Source of the DNA: Flavicella sediminum | Lineage (GTDB): Bacteria > Bacteroidota > Bacteroidia > Flavobacteriales > Flavobacteriaceae | Length of the DNA: 64,000 nucleotides | Assembly (NCBI RefSeq): GCF_006381105.1 | Contig: NZ_VDET01000002.1 | Coordinates: forward strand, 496,001 to 560,000 | Reading direction: 5' to 3' | Shown here: positions 17,610 through 25,278 of the stretch, piece by piece | Layout: each line of letters opens with the position of its first letter | How positions within the stretch are numbered: position 1 is the stretch's first letter | Made by a program: the position numbers and the translations under genes | Notes under the pieces: model-generated | Database searches by the model: none | What the model saw: only the letters and a program-made list of their open reading frames with translations | Told to the model about the DNA's origin: nothing

Positions 17610-18385
17610 AATTGCAATTTATACAACTGCAAGCCTGAAGATGGTGCTAGTTCTTTTAAAGTCGCTGAAGATGGATTGTTTAAGGTATGTTTTACAAAAT
17701 CTAAATCTACCTCGCCTTTTCCTAATTGCAATAAAACCCCCATCATTAATCGGACTTGGTAGCGCATAAAACCGTTGCCGTTCACTTTAAATAAATATGT
17801 TTTTTTTGGAAAAAAATTCGCCGATAAAATATCATTTTCAACAATTTGACTTGAAAATATTTCTCGTTCGAAAATAGTTTTTTCTGAAGGTCGGTAAGCA
17901 TATCTCTGAAAATTATGGACTCCTTCAAATAATCTCGCCCCTTCCTTCATCAATGAAATATCTAATTCTTCATGAACACCTAACATAAAAGGAGCGCAAA
18001 AAGGATGTGGTTTTTCACCTGAAGAAAACAAATAATGATACTCTTTCTCTTTAGAATCATGGATGATATTAAAATTTGCATCCACTATTTCACAACTTAA
18101 AACCCGGATATCATTTGGTAGACTTTTATTCAATTTAAAAAACAACTCCTGAGGATCCACTTCTTCTTTTAAAAACAACTCAAATGCCGATTCGTTTGCA
18201 GACACCATCATATCTGTACGACTTGCCCCCAAGACTTTGAAATAGGTCTCTTGCCCCAAAACAAAGGCCACTGTTTTCTCTACCATTTTTTGGACTGTCT
18301 TTACCTGTGGTTGTACTTGCCAACCATGGTATCGAAATCCTAAATATTGGATTTTAATAAGGTAATAGTATTTTTTAGGCTTCAT
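17606..18385 (-). CDS. TruA-family tRNA pseudouridine synthase, divergent active-site loop
   Basis: Homologue of TruA, which makes pseudouridine at positions 38-40 of tRNA anticodon arms. Family segments seen are IQYLGFRYHGWQ near the N terminus, FLYLFSSGEKP-like strand KEYHYLFSSG, and FRYQVRLMMG (here FMRYQVRLMMG) near the C terminus. The catalytic Asp is kept, but in the loop GASRTDMMVSAN rather than the usual GRTDAGVHA, so the His that follows in TruA is absent. Length 259 is normal. It could be a paralogue with another target, with a canonical truA elsewhere in the genome. Confidence 0.78.
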   Translation of the reverse strand: MKPKKYYYLIKIQYLGFRYHGWQVQPQVKTVQKMVEKTVAFVLGQETYFKVLGASRTDMMVSANESAFELFLKEEVDPQELFFKLNKSLPNDIRVLSCEIVDANFNIIHDSKEKEYHYLFSSGEKPHPFCAPFMLGVHEELDISLMKEGARLFEGVHNFQRYAYRPSEKTIFEREIFSSQIVENDILSANFFPKKTYLFKVNGNGFMRYQVRLMMGVLLQLGKGEVDLDFVKHTLNNPSSATLKELAPSSGLQLYKLQF

Positions 18386-18458
18386 TTGAACGGCTAATTT
18401 GCATGCTTCTTAATAGAATTCCATTTGGCAATCGGAGCCAAGTAGAAATTTATAAAAT

Positions 18459-20000
18459 TTACATTTTCAATCTCATTTTTCTCTTGACCACCTCTTCCAC
18501 AGGAACCCCGTCAATATTAGATTCTAGCCAAGAAATAATATCTAAATACAAGAAAGCTCTTTTTTCGTAAGGATGGTGTTCAAATTCTTTTAAATCTGCA
18601 TACAATTTTTTAAAGGCATCTTTCAATTCATGAGGATATAAGGAGGTCAGGTTTCTTAAAAATTTGATCATTTTTCGCTGTACATCGTACAGGTTATCCA
18701 TTTTCAATAAAAACTTATAGGTCGATTTGATCAACTCGTCAATATCTTCATCTAAACCAGATTCATAATGCGCCACCAAGTTTAAAACTCGGGTATAACA
18801 TAGTAAATCTTCTCTTGTTTTTAAATCTTTGTTTTCAATAATTTTATTCAAATAAAGAATGCAATTTTTATAATCTCCAGCCCCAAAATACATACAGCCA
18901 ATTTTATAATAAAATAGCATGACATGGTGTTGGTCAATTTTTTTCCCAAAGGCTTTGATTTGACCCAATACTTCAGAAACAAACTCCGTTCCCTTGGTAA
19001 ATTCTCCTTCTAAATAATACAGGTTTATTTTATGTTGGTACAAATAAAGATTTGAAAGCAACTGCGTATTCTCATTTACAAAAAAACGTTGGTACTCAAT
19101 AGAGTCTTCCAAAGAGATTAAAGTCTCATTGAATTTATAGGTCTGTTGTAAATAAAATAAAGATTCCAATGAATAATTTACAGCCTTTAAATAAAATACC
19201 GGATGCAATTGCTTCATGTCTGAATACTCGTCAAACAAGGCTACCAATTTTTGAGAATAACGATAGCAAGACAAAAAATCTTGGGTAATAAAACCATACC
19301 AAAGTTTTGCTTGGTACAAAAACATTTTCCCTGTAAACCCTAAAGTAGCATATTCATATTTTGGCAACCGTGCCTCATAATAATCGTTTACGGTATTAAA
19401 ATCACTATCATTACGAACATAACCATATTTTAAAAACCAACTATACAACTGCAAAGAAAGGTTTGACAATTTACTAACGGTTACGTTTTTCAAACTGATA
19501 TTTTTAGCTTCCACCGCCAAAACATCAGCCCGATCACTCATACTCCTTGTTATATACTGAGACTCAATCACCTTTTCTAACTCCACCAATTCGTGCGCCA
19601 AGGTAAATTCTTCTTTACTAACAGCCAGATTTTTAGCTTTTTCTAAAATTTTTAAACTTTGTTTATAGAGCCCTTTATTATAGAGAATAGTAGCAAAATC
19701 AAATTGCTCTCTAATTTGAGTTCGTGTATTTTGATGAATAGGACTTAAGCGCAAACTCACCAAAATTTGTTTATACAAATGTGCTTTTGTATTTGATATT
19801 TGCTGCTTCTTTATATGCGTTTTTTTCAAAACAAGCTCATCATTATAAGACGTCGCTTTATCTAATAAATTGAAAAGTGACATAAAATTAGCGTCTGCAT
19901 TCCCCCCTAATCTTCCCACATATAATTTAAATTGTCTCTTTTCAGATTTTGAAAGAGATTTGATCAAAGTAAATAGAGAATCTTTTTGTTCTATTGCCAT
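18459..20000 (-). CDS. Conserved helical-repeat protein of unknown function
   Basis: Protein of about 513 residues from the preferred start at MAIEQKDS (20000); an in-frame ATG 19 codons upstream gives a poorer N terminus. It is almost entirely helical, with repeated pairs of amphipathic helices (for example LYNKGLYKQSLKILEKAKNL near residue 110) that resemble TPR motifs. There is no signal peptide or membrane segment, so it is probably a cytoplasmic scaffold. The N-terminal SLSKSEKRQFKLY looks like a conserved flavobacterial family. I recognise no catalytic motif. It stands alone, divergent from leuA. Confidence 0.75.
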   Translation of the reverse strand: MAIEQKDSLFTLIKSLSKSEKRQFKLYVGRLGGNADANFMSLFNLLDKATSYNDELVLKKTHIKKQQISNTKAHLYKQILVSLRLSPIHQNTRTQIREQFDFATILYNKGLYKQSLKILEKAKNLAVSKEEFTLAHELVELEKVIESQYITRSMSDRADVLAVEAKNISLKNVTVSKLSNLSLQLYSWFLKYGYVRNDSDFNTVNDYYEARLPKYEYATLGFTGKMFLYQAKLWYGFITQDFLSCYRYSQKLVALFDEYSDMKQLHPVFYLKAVNYSLESLFYLQQTYKFNETLISLEDSIEYQRFFVNENTQLLSNLYLYQHKINLYYLEGEFTKGTEFVSEVLGQIKAFGKKIDQHHVMLFYYKIGCMYFGAGDYKNCILYLNKIIENKDLKTREDLLCYTRVLNLVAHYESGLDEDIDELIKSTYKFLLKMDNLYDVQRKMIKFLRNLTSLYPHELKDAFKKLYADLKEFEHHPYEKRAFLYLDIISWLESNIDGVPVEEVVKRKMRLKM

Positions 20001-20290
20001 TTTATAGTTTCTTAAAAAAAGTACAATTAGCAATTGTACACGTTTTGCCAATCTCAATACAATATTAAACTAATTGATTTAAATAGGCTATTTCCCAATA
20101 GAAGAATCTGCAATAAAAAATTAAAAAAACCAAATAGCCATCGTAACCAAGAACTCTATAAAAACCTAAACCACAACAAATTACAACACGCATCCAATAG
20201 TTTGGTATAGTAAACGAATCATTTTATTCATGCATTTATTCTAGTCAATAGTATATTTTTGATTTCCTAATACAATAAATACCACCGAAA
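20001..20290. other. Intergenic region between the helical-repeat gene and leuA
   Basis: About 290 nt that separate divergent genes. It contains TATTTTTG (20254-20261), an 8/8 match to the -7 consensus on the plus strand 30 nt before the leuA start, but no TTG at the proper -33 distance. I see no leader peptide, terminator or clear palindrome here, unlike the ilvD and cysE upstream regions. Confidence 0.45.
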
Positions 20291-21451
20291 ATGAGTGATA
20301 ATAAAGTTCAAATTTTTGATACAACCTTAAGAGACGGAGAACAAGTCCCTGGTTGTAAACTAAATACAGGTCAAAAATTAATCATTGCTGAAAGGCTTGA
20401 TCTTTTAGGTGTTGATATTATTGAAGCTGGTTTTCCGGTTTCAAGCCCAGGAGATTTCAAATCTGTTGAAGAAATTTCTAAATTGGTAAAAAACGCAACC
20501 GTTTGTGGATTGACAAGAGCTCATGAAAATGATATTAAGGTTGCTGCCGAGGCATTAAAATTCGCTAAAAGACCAAGAATCCATACAGGTATTGGAACTT
20601 CTGATTCTCATATTAAATTTAAATTCAATTCTACACCAGAAAAAATTATTGAACGTGCGCAAGCAGCTGTTAAATATGCCAAAGGTTTTGTAGAAGATAT
20701 TGAATTTTACGCAGAAGATGCTGGAAGAACTGACAATGAGTACTTAGCACGTGTGTGTGAAGCCGTTATCAAATCTGGAGCTACTGTTTTAAACATTCCT
20801 GATACAACGGGCTATTGTTTACCTGAAGAATACGGAGCAAAAATTAAATACCTTAAAGAAAATGTAAAAGGTATTGAAAATGTAATTTTATCTTGTCACT
20901 GTCACAATGATTTAGGTTTAGCAACTGCCAATGCCGTTTCTGGAGCTATTAATGGGGCTAGACAAATTGAATGTACAATTAACGGAATTGGAGAACGTGC
21001 TGGAAATACTGCTTTGGAAGAAGTGGTGATGATTTTCAAACAACATCCTGATTTAAACTTGTACACGAACGTAAATAGCAAATTGTTATTTAGTACAAGT
21101 CAGTTGGTACAAGAACATATGGGTATGGTAGTTCAACCAAACAAAGCTGTCGTTGGAGACAATGCATTTGCACATAGTTCTGGAATACACCAAGATGGAG
21201 TTATTAAAAACAGAGAAACTTATGAGATTATGGATCCAGCAGACGTTGGAGTTACAGAATCTTCAATTGTTTTAACAGCAAGAAGTGGACGTGCGGCATT
21301 AGCTTATAGATTAAAAAATAACGGATACGAATTGACCAAAATAGAATTGGACGCAACATACCCTGAGTTTTTAAAATTTGCAGACACGAAAAAAGAAATT
21401 AACGACGAAGACTTACACATCTTAATGGAGAGATGTAATATCAAAGCTTAA
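20291..21451 (+). CDS. leuA: 2-isopropylmalate synthase, short form without regulatory domain
   Basis: Acetyl-CoA-dependent Claisen enzyme for the first step of leucine synthesis. The metal and substrate motif [12 protein letters not shown] is at the N terminus, with [23 protein letters not shown] and [10 protein letters not shown] following. At 386 residues it stops after the TIM barrel and a short linker, and lacks the roughly 110-residue C-terminal leucine-binding domain of classical LeuA. Feedback inhibition through that domain is therefore not expected. The short relatives homocitrate and citramalate synthase cannot be fully excluded. leuB, leuC and leuD are not adjacent. A terminator follows. 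Confidence 0.85.
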   Translation: MSDNKVQIFDTTLRDGEQVPGCKLNTGQKLIIAERLDLLGVDIIEAGFPVSSPGDFKSVEEISKLVKNATVCGLTRAHENDIKVAAEALKFAKRPRIHTGIGTSDSHIKFKFNSTPEKIIERAQAAVKYAKGFVEDIEFYAEDAGRTDNEYLARVCEAVIKSGATVLNIPDTTGYCLPEEYGAKIKYLKENVKGIENVILSCHCHNDLGLATANAVSGAINGARQIECTINGIGERAGNTALEEVVMIFKQHPDLNLYTNVNSKLLFSTSQLVQEHMGMVVQPNKAVVGDNAFAHSSGIHQDGVIKNRETYEIMDPADVGVTESSIVLTARSGRAALAYRLKNNGYELTKIELDATYPEFLKFADTKKEINDEDLHILMERCNIKA

Positions 21452-21472
21452 TTTTTCGCAATAAAATCACAC

Positions 21473-21503
21473 AAAGCCTCATTATTTTAATGAGGCTTTT
21501 TTT
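21473..21503 (+). terminator. Terminator after leuA
   Basis: The arms AAAGCCTCATTA and TAATGAGGCTTT close a small loop and are followed by a T run, 22 nt after the leuA stop. It separates leuA from the cysteine unit. Confidence 0.88.
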
Positions 21504-21528
21504 GTAAGAAAAACCAAAGCCTTGCGAC

Positions 21529-21558
21529 TTGAATAGTAGTTTTACTTTAGTACCTTTG
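21529..21558 (+). promoter_or_regulatory. Promoter of the cysteine leader and cysE-cysM
   Basis: TTG (21529-21531), 19 nt, then TACCTTTG plus C (21551-21558): a complete match to the Bacteroidota consensus. The expected start near 21564 is about 18 nt before the leader ATG at 21582. Confidence 0.8.
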
Positions 21559-21581
21559 CTTCAATATTTTAGACGAATTTT

Positions 21582-21659
21582 ATGTTTTCTAACAAACAAC
21601 AAAATACTTTTCACGCCTTATTGCAATATTCTTTATTGCGTTGTTGTTGCTGTTTCTAA
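21582..21659 (+). CDS. Polycysteine leader peptide upstream of cysE-cysM
   Basis: An open frame of 25 codons from ATG to TAA whose C terminus reads LLRCCCCF: four consecutive Cys codons (TGT TGT TGC TGT), then Phe and stop. It lies between a perfect promoter and the genes for the two steps of cysteine synthesis, 52 nt before cysE. Cys is normally rare, so a run of four just before the stop points to a sensor of cysteinyl-tRNA. Polycysteine leaders of cysteine-responsive operons are known in mycobacteria; this one would be an independent case. I see no clear terminator between it and cysE, so control may be translational. Confidence 0.78.
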   Translation: MFSNKQQNTFHALLQYSLLRCCCCF

Positions 21660-21711
21660 AAATAACTTACATTTAAACTTTTCATTTTAACAATACAATC
21701 TCAGCGTAATC

Positions 21712-22503
21712 ATGACAAAAGATCTGATTATTAAAAATATTGGTTTATTAAAAAACCACACTTCCATTAATTACGGAATTAAGACAAAAACAGAAAAATT
21801 TACAGAAAAATTATTCTACACACTTTTTGATACCAATGCACCTTTGAGTGAAAGTATTGATGAGTTAGAAATATTATTCAAGGAAATTTCTGTAATTGCT
21901 TGTAAAAAACCAGAGGAGTTATGCACTTCAATCTGGGATAAATTTTTAGCAAAATTACCAGAAGTCTTGTTAAAGCTTAATCAAGATGCCTCGTTTATAT
22001 TAGATAACGACCCTGCTTCTAATGATATTGAAGAAGTTTATTTGGCTTACCCAGGCTTTTACGCTATTGCCATTTATCGCTTAAGTCATGAATTATACGA
22101 ATTAGACATGCTCTTATTTTCTCGTTTAATGAGTGAATACGCGCATAGAATTACGGGTACGGATATTCATGCCGGTGCAAAAATAGATTCTCCTTTTTTT
22201 ATCGATCACGCTACTGGAATTGTGATTGGAGAAACGGCAGAAATTGCCAAGTATGTAAAAATATACCAAGGAGTTACTTTAGGTGCCCTTAGTGTAAGTA
22301 AAGACATGAAAGATGCCAAACGTCATCCTACTGTAGAAGAACATGTTTGCATTTATGCCAACGCTACTATTTTAGGAGGAGAAACCGTGATTGGAAAAAA
22401 TAGTATTGTAGGAGGAAACGCGTGGGTAACTCGTACTATTCCCGAAGAGTCGGTCGTATTAAACACAACCACAACCGATGTAAAAATTAAAGAAAAGAAG
22501 TAA
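21712..22503 (+). CDS. cysE: Serine O-acetyltransferase
   Basis: Transfers acetyl from acetyl-CoA to serine, giving the substrate of cysteine synthase. An N-terminal helical domain (about 1-140) is followed by a left-handed beta-helix of hexapeptide repeats, seen in HAGAKIDSPFFIDHATG and GVTLGALS, with the catalytic His in IDHATG. The length of 263 residues matches the EpsC/CysE type of Bacteroidota. It lies downstream of the polycysteine leader and 81 nt before cysM, in one apparent operon. Confidence 0.94.
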   Translation: MTKDLIIKNIGLLKNHTSINYGIKTKTEKFTEKLFYTLFDTNAPLSESIDELEILFKEISVIACKKPEELCTSIWDKFLAKLPEVLLKLNQDASFILDNDPASNDIEEVYLAYPGFYAIAIYRLSHELYELDMLLFSRLMSEYAHRITGTDIHAGAKIDSPFFIDHATGIVIGETAEIAKYVKIYQGVTLGALSVSKDMKDAKRHPTVEEHVCIYANATILGGETVIGKNSIVGGNAWVTRTIPEESVVLNTTTTDVKIKEKK

Positions 22504-22505
22504 AA

Positions 22506-22578
22506 TTAGTTGTGAGTCTTAAATCTTTAGTTGTGAGTTATATTAACTAAAAATTTAAAACCAAAAACTAAAAACTAA
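22506..22578. repeat. Short direct repeats between cysE and cysM
   Basis: TTAGTTGTGAGT occurs at 22506-22517 and again at 22527-22538. Further on, AAAAACT is repeated with a 7-bp period (about 22564-22577). Together they fill the spacer before cysM. Confidence 0.65.
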
Positions 22579-22584
22579 AAAAAC

Positions 22585-23472
22585 ATGAAACCTAAAAAAT
22601 TAGTTGACTTAATAGGAAATACGCCTCTAGTTATCAGTCAAAATTTAGTAGAAAATAAAAACGTGCAACTTCTATTAAAATTAGAAGGAAACAACCCTGG
22701 AGGAAGTGTAAAAGACAGAGCAGCCTATAATATGATTGCTACAGCACTTGAAAAAGGCGTTATCAAAAAAGGAGATGTTTTAATTGAAGCTACGAGTGGA
22801 AACACAGGAATTGCTCTGGCTATGATTGCACAAATACTAGGAATAGAAATTGAACTTGTATTACCTGAAAATTCTACCAAAGAAAGAACGCAAACCATGC
22901 GTGCTTATGGTGCTAAAGTTACTTTGACACCTGCTGCTGAAGGAATTATTGGCTCAAGAGATTATGCAGACAAAAAAGTAGCTGAAGGTGGTTATATTAT
23001 GCTAAATCAATTTGCTAATAAAGACAATTGGAAAGCACATTACAAAACTACAGGACCTGAAATTTGGAGAGACACCAAAGGAAGTGTGACGCATTTTGTA
23101 TCGGCTATGGGAACTACAGGCACCATTATGGGAACCTCTACCTATTTAAAAGAACAAAACCCAGACATTCAAATTATTGGGGCAGAACCGAGTGAAGGTT
23201 CTAAAATTCCTGGAATTAGAAAATGGCCAAAAGAATACTTGCCTAAAATATTTAACGCCAAAAAAGTAGACCGAATTATTGAGGTTAGCGAAGCAGAAGC
23301 AAGAGCTATGACAAAACGTTTGGCGCAAGAAGAAGGAATTTTTGCTGGAATGAGCAGTGGAGGATCTGTGGCCACCGCTATTAAAGTGGCCAACGAATTA
23401 GAATCTGGCGTAGTCGTTGCCATTATTTGCGACCGAGGAGATCGTTATTTATCTTCTGATTTATTTGATTAA
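22585..23472 (+). CDS. cysM: Cysteine synthase, CysM type
   Basis: PLP enzyme that makes cysteine from O-acetylserine and sulfide or thiosulfate. The PLP lysine is in GSVKDRAAYNM near residue 42, the phosphate loop is in TSGNTGIALA, and the C-terminal GMSSGGSVA is present. At 295 residues and with this N terminus it resembles CysM (cysteine synthase B) more than the longer CysK. It forms a unit with cysE and the leader peptide and is followed by a strong terminator. Confidence 0.93.
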   Translation: MKPKKLVDLIGNTPLVISQNLVENKNVQLLLKLEGNNPGGSVKDRAAYNMIATALEKGVIKKGDVLIEATSGNTGIALAMIAQILGIEIELVLPENSTKERTQTMRAYGAKVTLTPAAEGIIGSRDYADKKVAEGGYIMLNQFANKDNWKAHYKTTGPEIWRDTKGSVTHFVSAMGTTGTIMGTSTYLKEQNPDIQIIGAEPSEGSKIPGIRKWPKEYLPKIFNAKKVDRIIEVSEAEARAMTKRLAQEEGIFAGMSSGGSVATAIKVANELESGVVVAIICDRGDRYLSSDLFD

Positions 23473-23491
23473 AGAAAATCACTTTTAAATT

Positions 23492-23710
23492 TCAAACCGA
23501 ACAGATTTTAAAAATCTGTTCGGTTTTTTTATACTTATACAAGAAGCTTTTCATTGCTTCCAGAAGTCTTTTTAGTTTGATTTTAAAATTAATAAATCTA
23601 CAGATTTTTGCTAAATCCTCAGCTTTCAGATACTCTTTTATAAGTTCTACGGTTTCAAAAGACCTATTTATATCAAGATTATTAACTACCGAAAACGCAA
23701 TGTATTTTGT
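23492..23710 (-). pseudogene. Possible gene remnant, unidentified
   Basis: In the 359-nt gap between cysM and the esterase gene, one minus-strand frame stays open for 72 codons from just after a TAA at 23713 to a TGA at 23492. It reads like protein (for example NRSFETVELIKEYLKAEDLA), with alternating charged and hydrophobic residues. There is no start codon near its 5' end, and its 3' part runs through the cysM terminator. It may be the tail of a decayed gene at the edge of the polysaccharide locus, or chance. I recognise no family. Confidence 0.22.
23494..23530 (+). terminator. Terminator after cysM
   Basis: The arms AAACCGAACAGATTTT and AAAATCTGTTCGGTTT form a long hairpin followed by a T run, 22 nt after the cysM stop. 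Confidence 0.9.
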
Positions 23711-23831
23711 TTACAAGAACGCAAAACAAATAACACAACGAAAAATGAAACATACTTATTTTTAAATTGTAGCAGTTAAATGCAAAAAATAATTTTGCAT
23801 AAAATCAGCAATACTGCTTTATAGTTTTTAC

Positions 23832-25268
23832 TTATTCGGTTTTACTTTTTTTAATCATGAAAACGTGATTAACAGGTTTAGCTAAATCAAAACTTTTCGC
23901 TCTTAACTTATTAAGGCTTGCTTTAATTTCTAATTCGTTTGGCTTATACTCTAAATAATCCTGAAGCTTTCTATGATGATAAGAACTTGTATACTTTTTT
24001 GAAAACACCGATTCCAAATAAGGCTTTAATTTAGTAAGGTTTTCTTTATTTGGACAATCTTTATAATACTTATTATATTCGATAAACTTTATGTCTCGCA
24101 ATTTAGCCTCCTGCTTCCATAACTCTTCGAGTACTTCACGTACTTTCAATGCTTGTTTGTATTGTGGTGTTAATGGGTAATTAGCAAGGTTAATTCCTTT
24201 ATTCAACTGAACTTCCGAAAATATATCAATCAAAACACCATCAATTGTTAATTCATATGATCCGGATGATAAATTAACAACTTGTAACAATTCAATATTC
24301 AATTCCTCATTAAAAGGAACTAAGTCTAGTCCTTCTTTCTGAGATGGTACTGATGGAAAAGGCAGAGCATTTTCCTTAACCGAAAACACAATATCATTTT
24401 TGCTTTTCTTTACATAGTTAATCTCACAATTGGTACTTTTAGTTTTACTAATTTGCTTATTATCTTCAATAACAACTTTTGATACATATTTTGGAGCATT
24501 TTCAGCCTTTAAAAACTGGTATGCCATAACAAGGTGCCCTGTAGAACGAGGATGAACACGATCTTTACTTGTAATAGTAGCAGATGGATTTTTTGCTTGC
24601 ATCTCATTATTTAATTTATTCATAATAGTCCAATAATCTACCACCGAAAGCTCGTATTCCTTTGCAACCTCATCAATAAAGTTAGCACAAGTTTTAAGTG
24701 CATCATTTACTCCAAAATGATTAAGTGTTTCCAAATTTGCTGTTTGATCATAAATTGTAGGTCTTTCCAATATCACTTTAATGTTTTTCGATAAAAATAA
24801 ATTTACAATTTCAATAAAATTATTTTTATACAAGGTAATAGCCGCTTCCATACGCTTTTTTCTGTTTTCACTTGCTTCCTCTAAGCCATACAAAGAGCGA
24901 TTAACATCGTTCATACCCAACATGATTACTACTACTGTTGGATTATTTATTAAAATATCATCCTCCATTCGTGCTAGAACTCCACCAGTTTTGTCTCCAG
25001 ATATCCCACAATTAAAAAAGGCTAACTCTTGCTCAGGGTATCGCGTAAGGTGGTATAAGAATATATTATGATGGAACTCACCATTATTAGTTATACTATT
25101 TCCTACAAAGCATACTCGATCCCCTGTTTTAAAGTAAGATATATCGTTTTGGTGTATTTTTTGTGAACTACTAAGTTCTGACTGGGCAATTACATCAATA
25201 GATGTAAAAAAGCAAATTACAATCCCTAGTAAAAAGTAATAGAATCTATTTATTATTTTATCTGTCAT
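23832..25268 (-). CDS. Secreted SGNH/GDSL-family hydrolase (carbohydrate esterase candidate)
   Basis: Exported protein of 478 residues with an N-terminal signal peptide (about 1-29, ending VIAQ). The SGNH blocks are in order: nucleophile Ser in FVGNSITNNG, Gly in GISGDKTGG, Asn in GMNDVNRS, and the Asp-His pair in DRVHPRSTGH. Such enzymes remove acetyl or other acyl groups from glycans, which would suit its place as the last gene of the polysaccharide locus, 10 nt after the GH92 gene. The C-terminal 200 residues are helical and lack a recognised domain. The substrate is inferred only from context. Confidence 0.85.
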   Translation of the reverse strand: MTDKIINRFYYFLLGIVICFFTSIDVIAQSELSSSQKIHQNDISYFKTGDRVCFVGNSITNNGEFHHNIFLYHLTRYPEQELAFFNCGISGDKTGGVLARMEDDILINNPTVVVIMLGMNDVNRSLYGLEEASENRKKRMEAAITLYKNNFIEIVNLFLSKNIKVILERPTIYDQTANLETLNHFGVNDALKTCANFIDEVAKEYELSVVDYWTIMNKLNNEMQAKNPSATITSKDRVHPRSTGHLVMAYQFLKAENAPKYVSKVVIEDNKQISKTKSTNCEINYVKKSKNDIVFSVKENALPFPSVPSQKEGLDLVPFNEELNIELLQVVNLSSGSYELTIDGVLIDIFSEVQLNKGINLANYPLTPQYKQALKVREVLEELWKQEAKLRDIKFIEYNKYYKDCPNKENLTKLKPYLESVFSKKYTSSYHHRKLQDYLEYKPNELEIKASLNKLRAKSFDLAKPVNHVFMIKKSKTE

Positions 25269-25278
25269 AGTTATTTTA

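Noticed and set aside
23577..23765. Plus-strand frame of 62 codons after cysM
   Set aside because: It starts behind the cysM terminator without a promoter and has no family-like sequence; the opposite frame is more protein-like, though also uncertain.
23780..23800. ATGCAAAA...TTTTGCAT inverted repeat near the esterase gene end
   Set aside because: It is AT-rich, without a following T run on the minus strand, and too weak to call a terminator.
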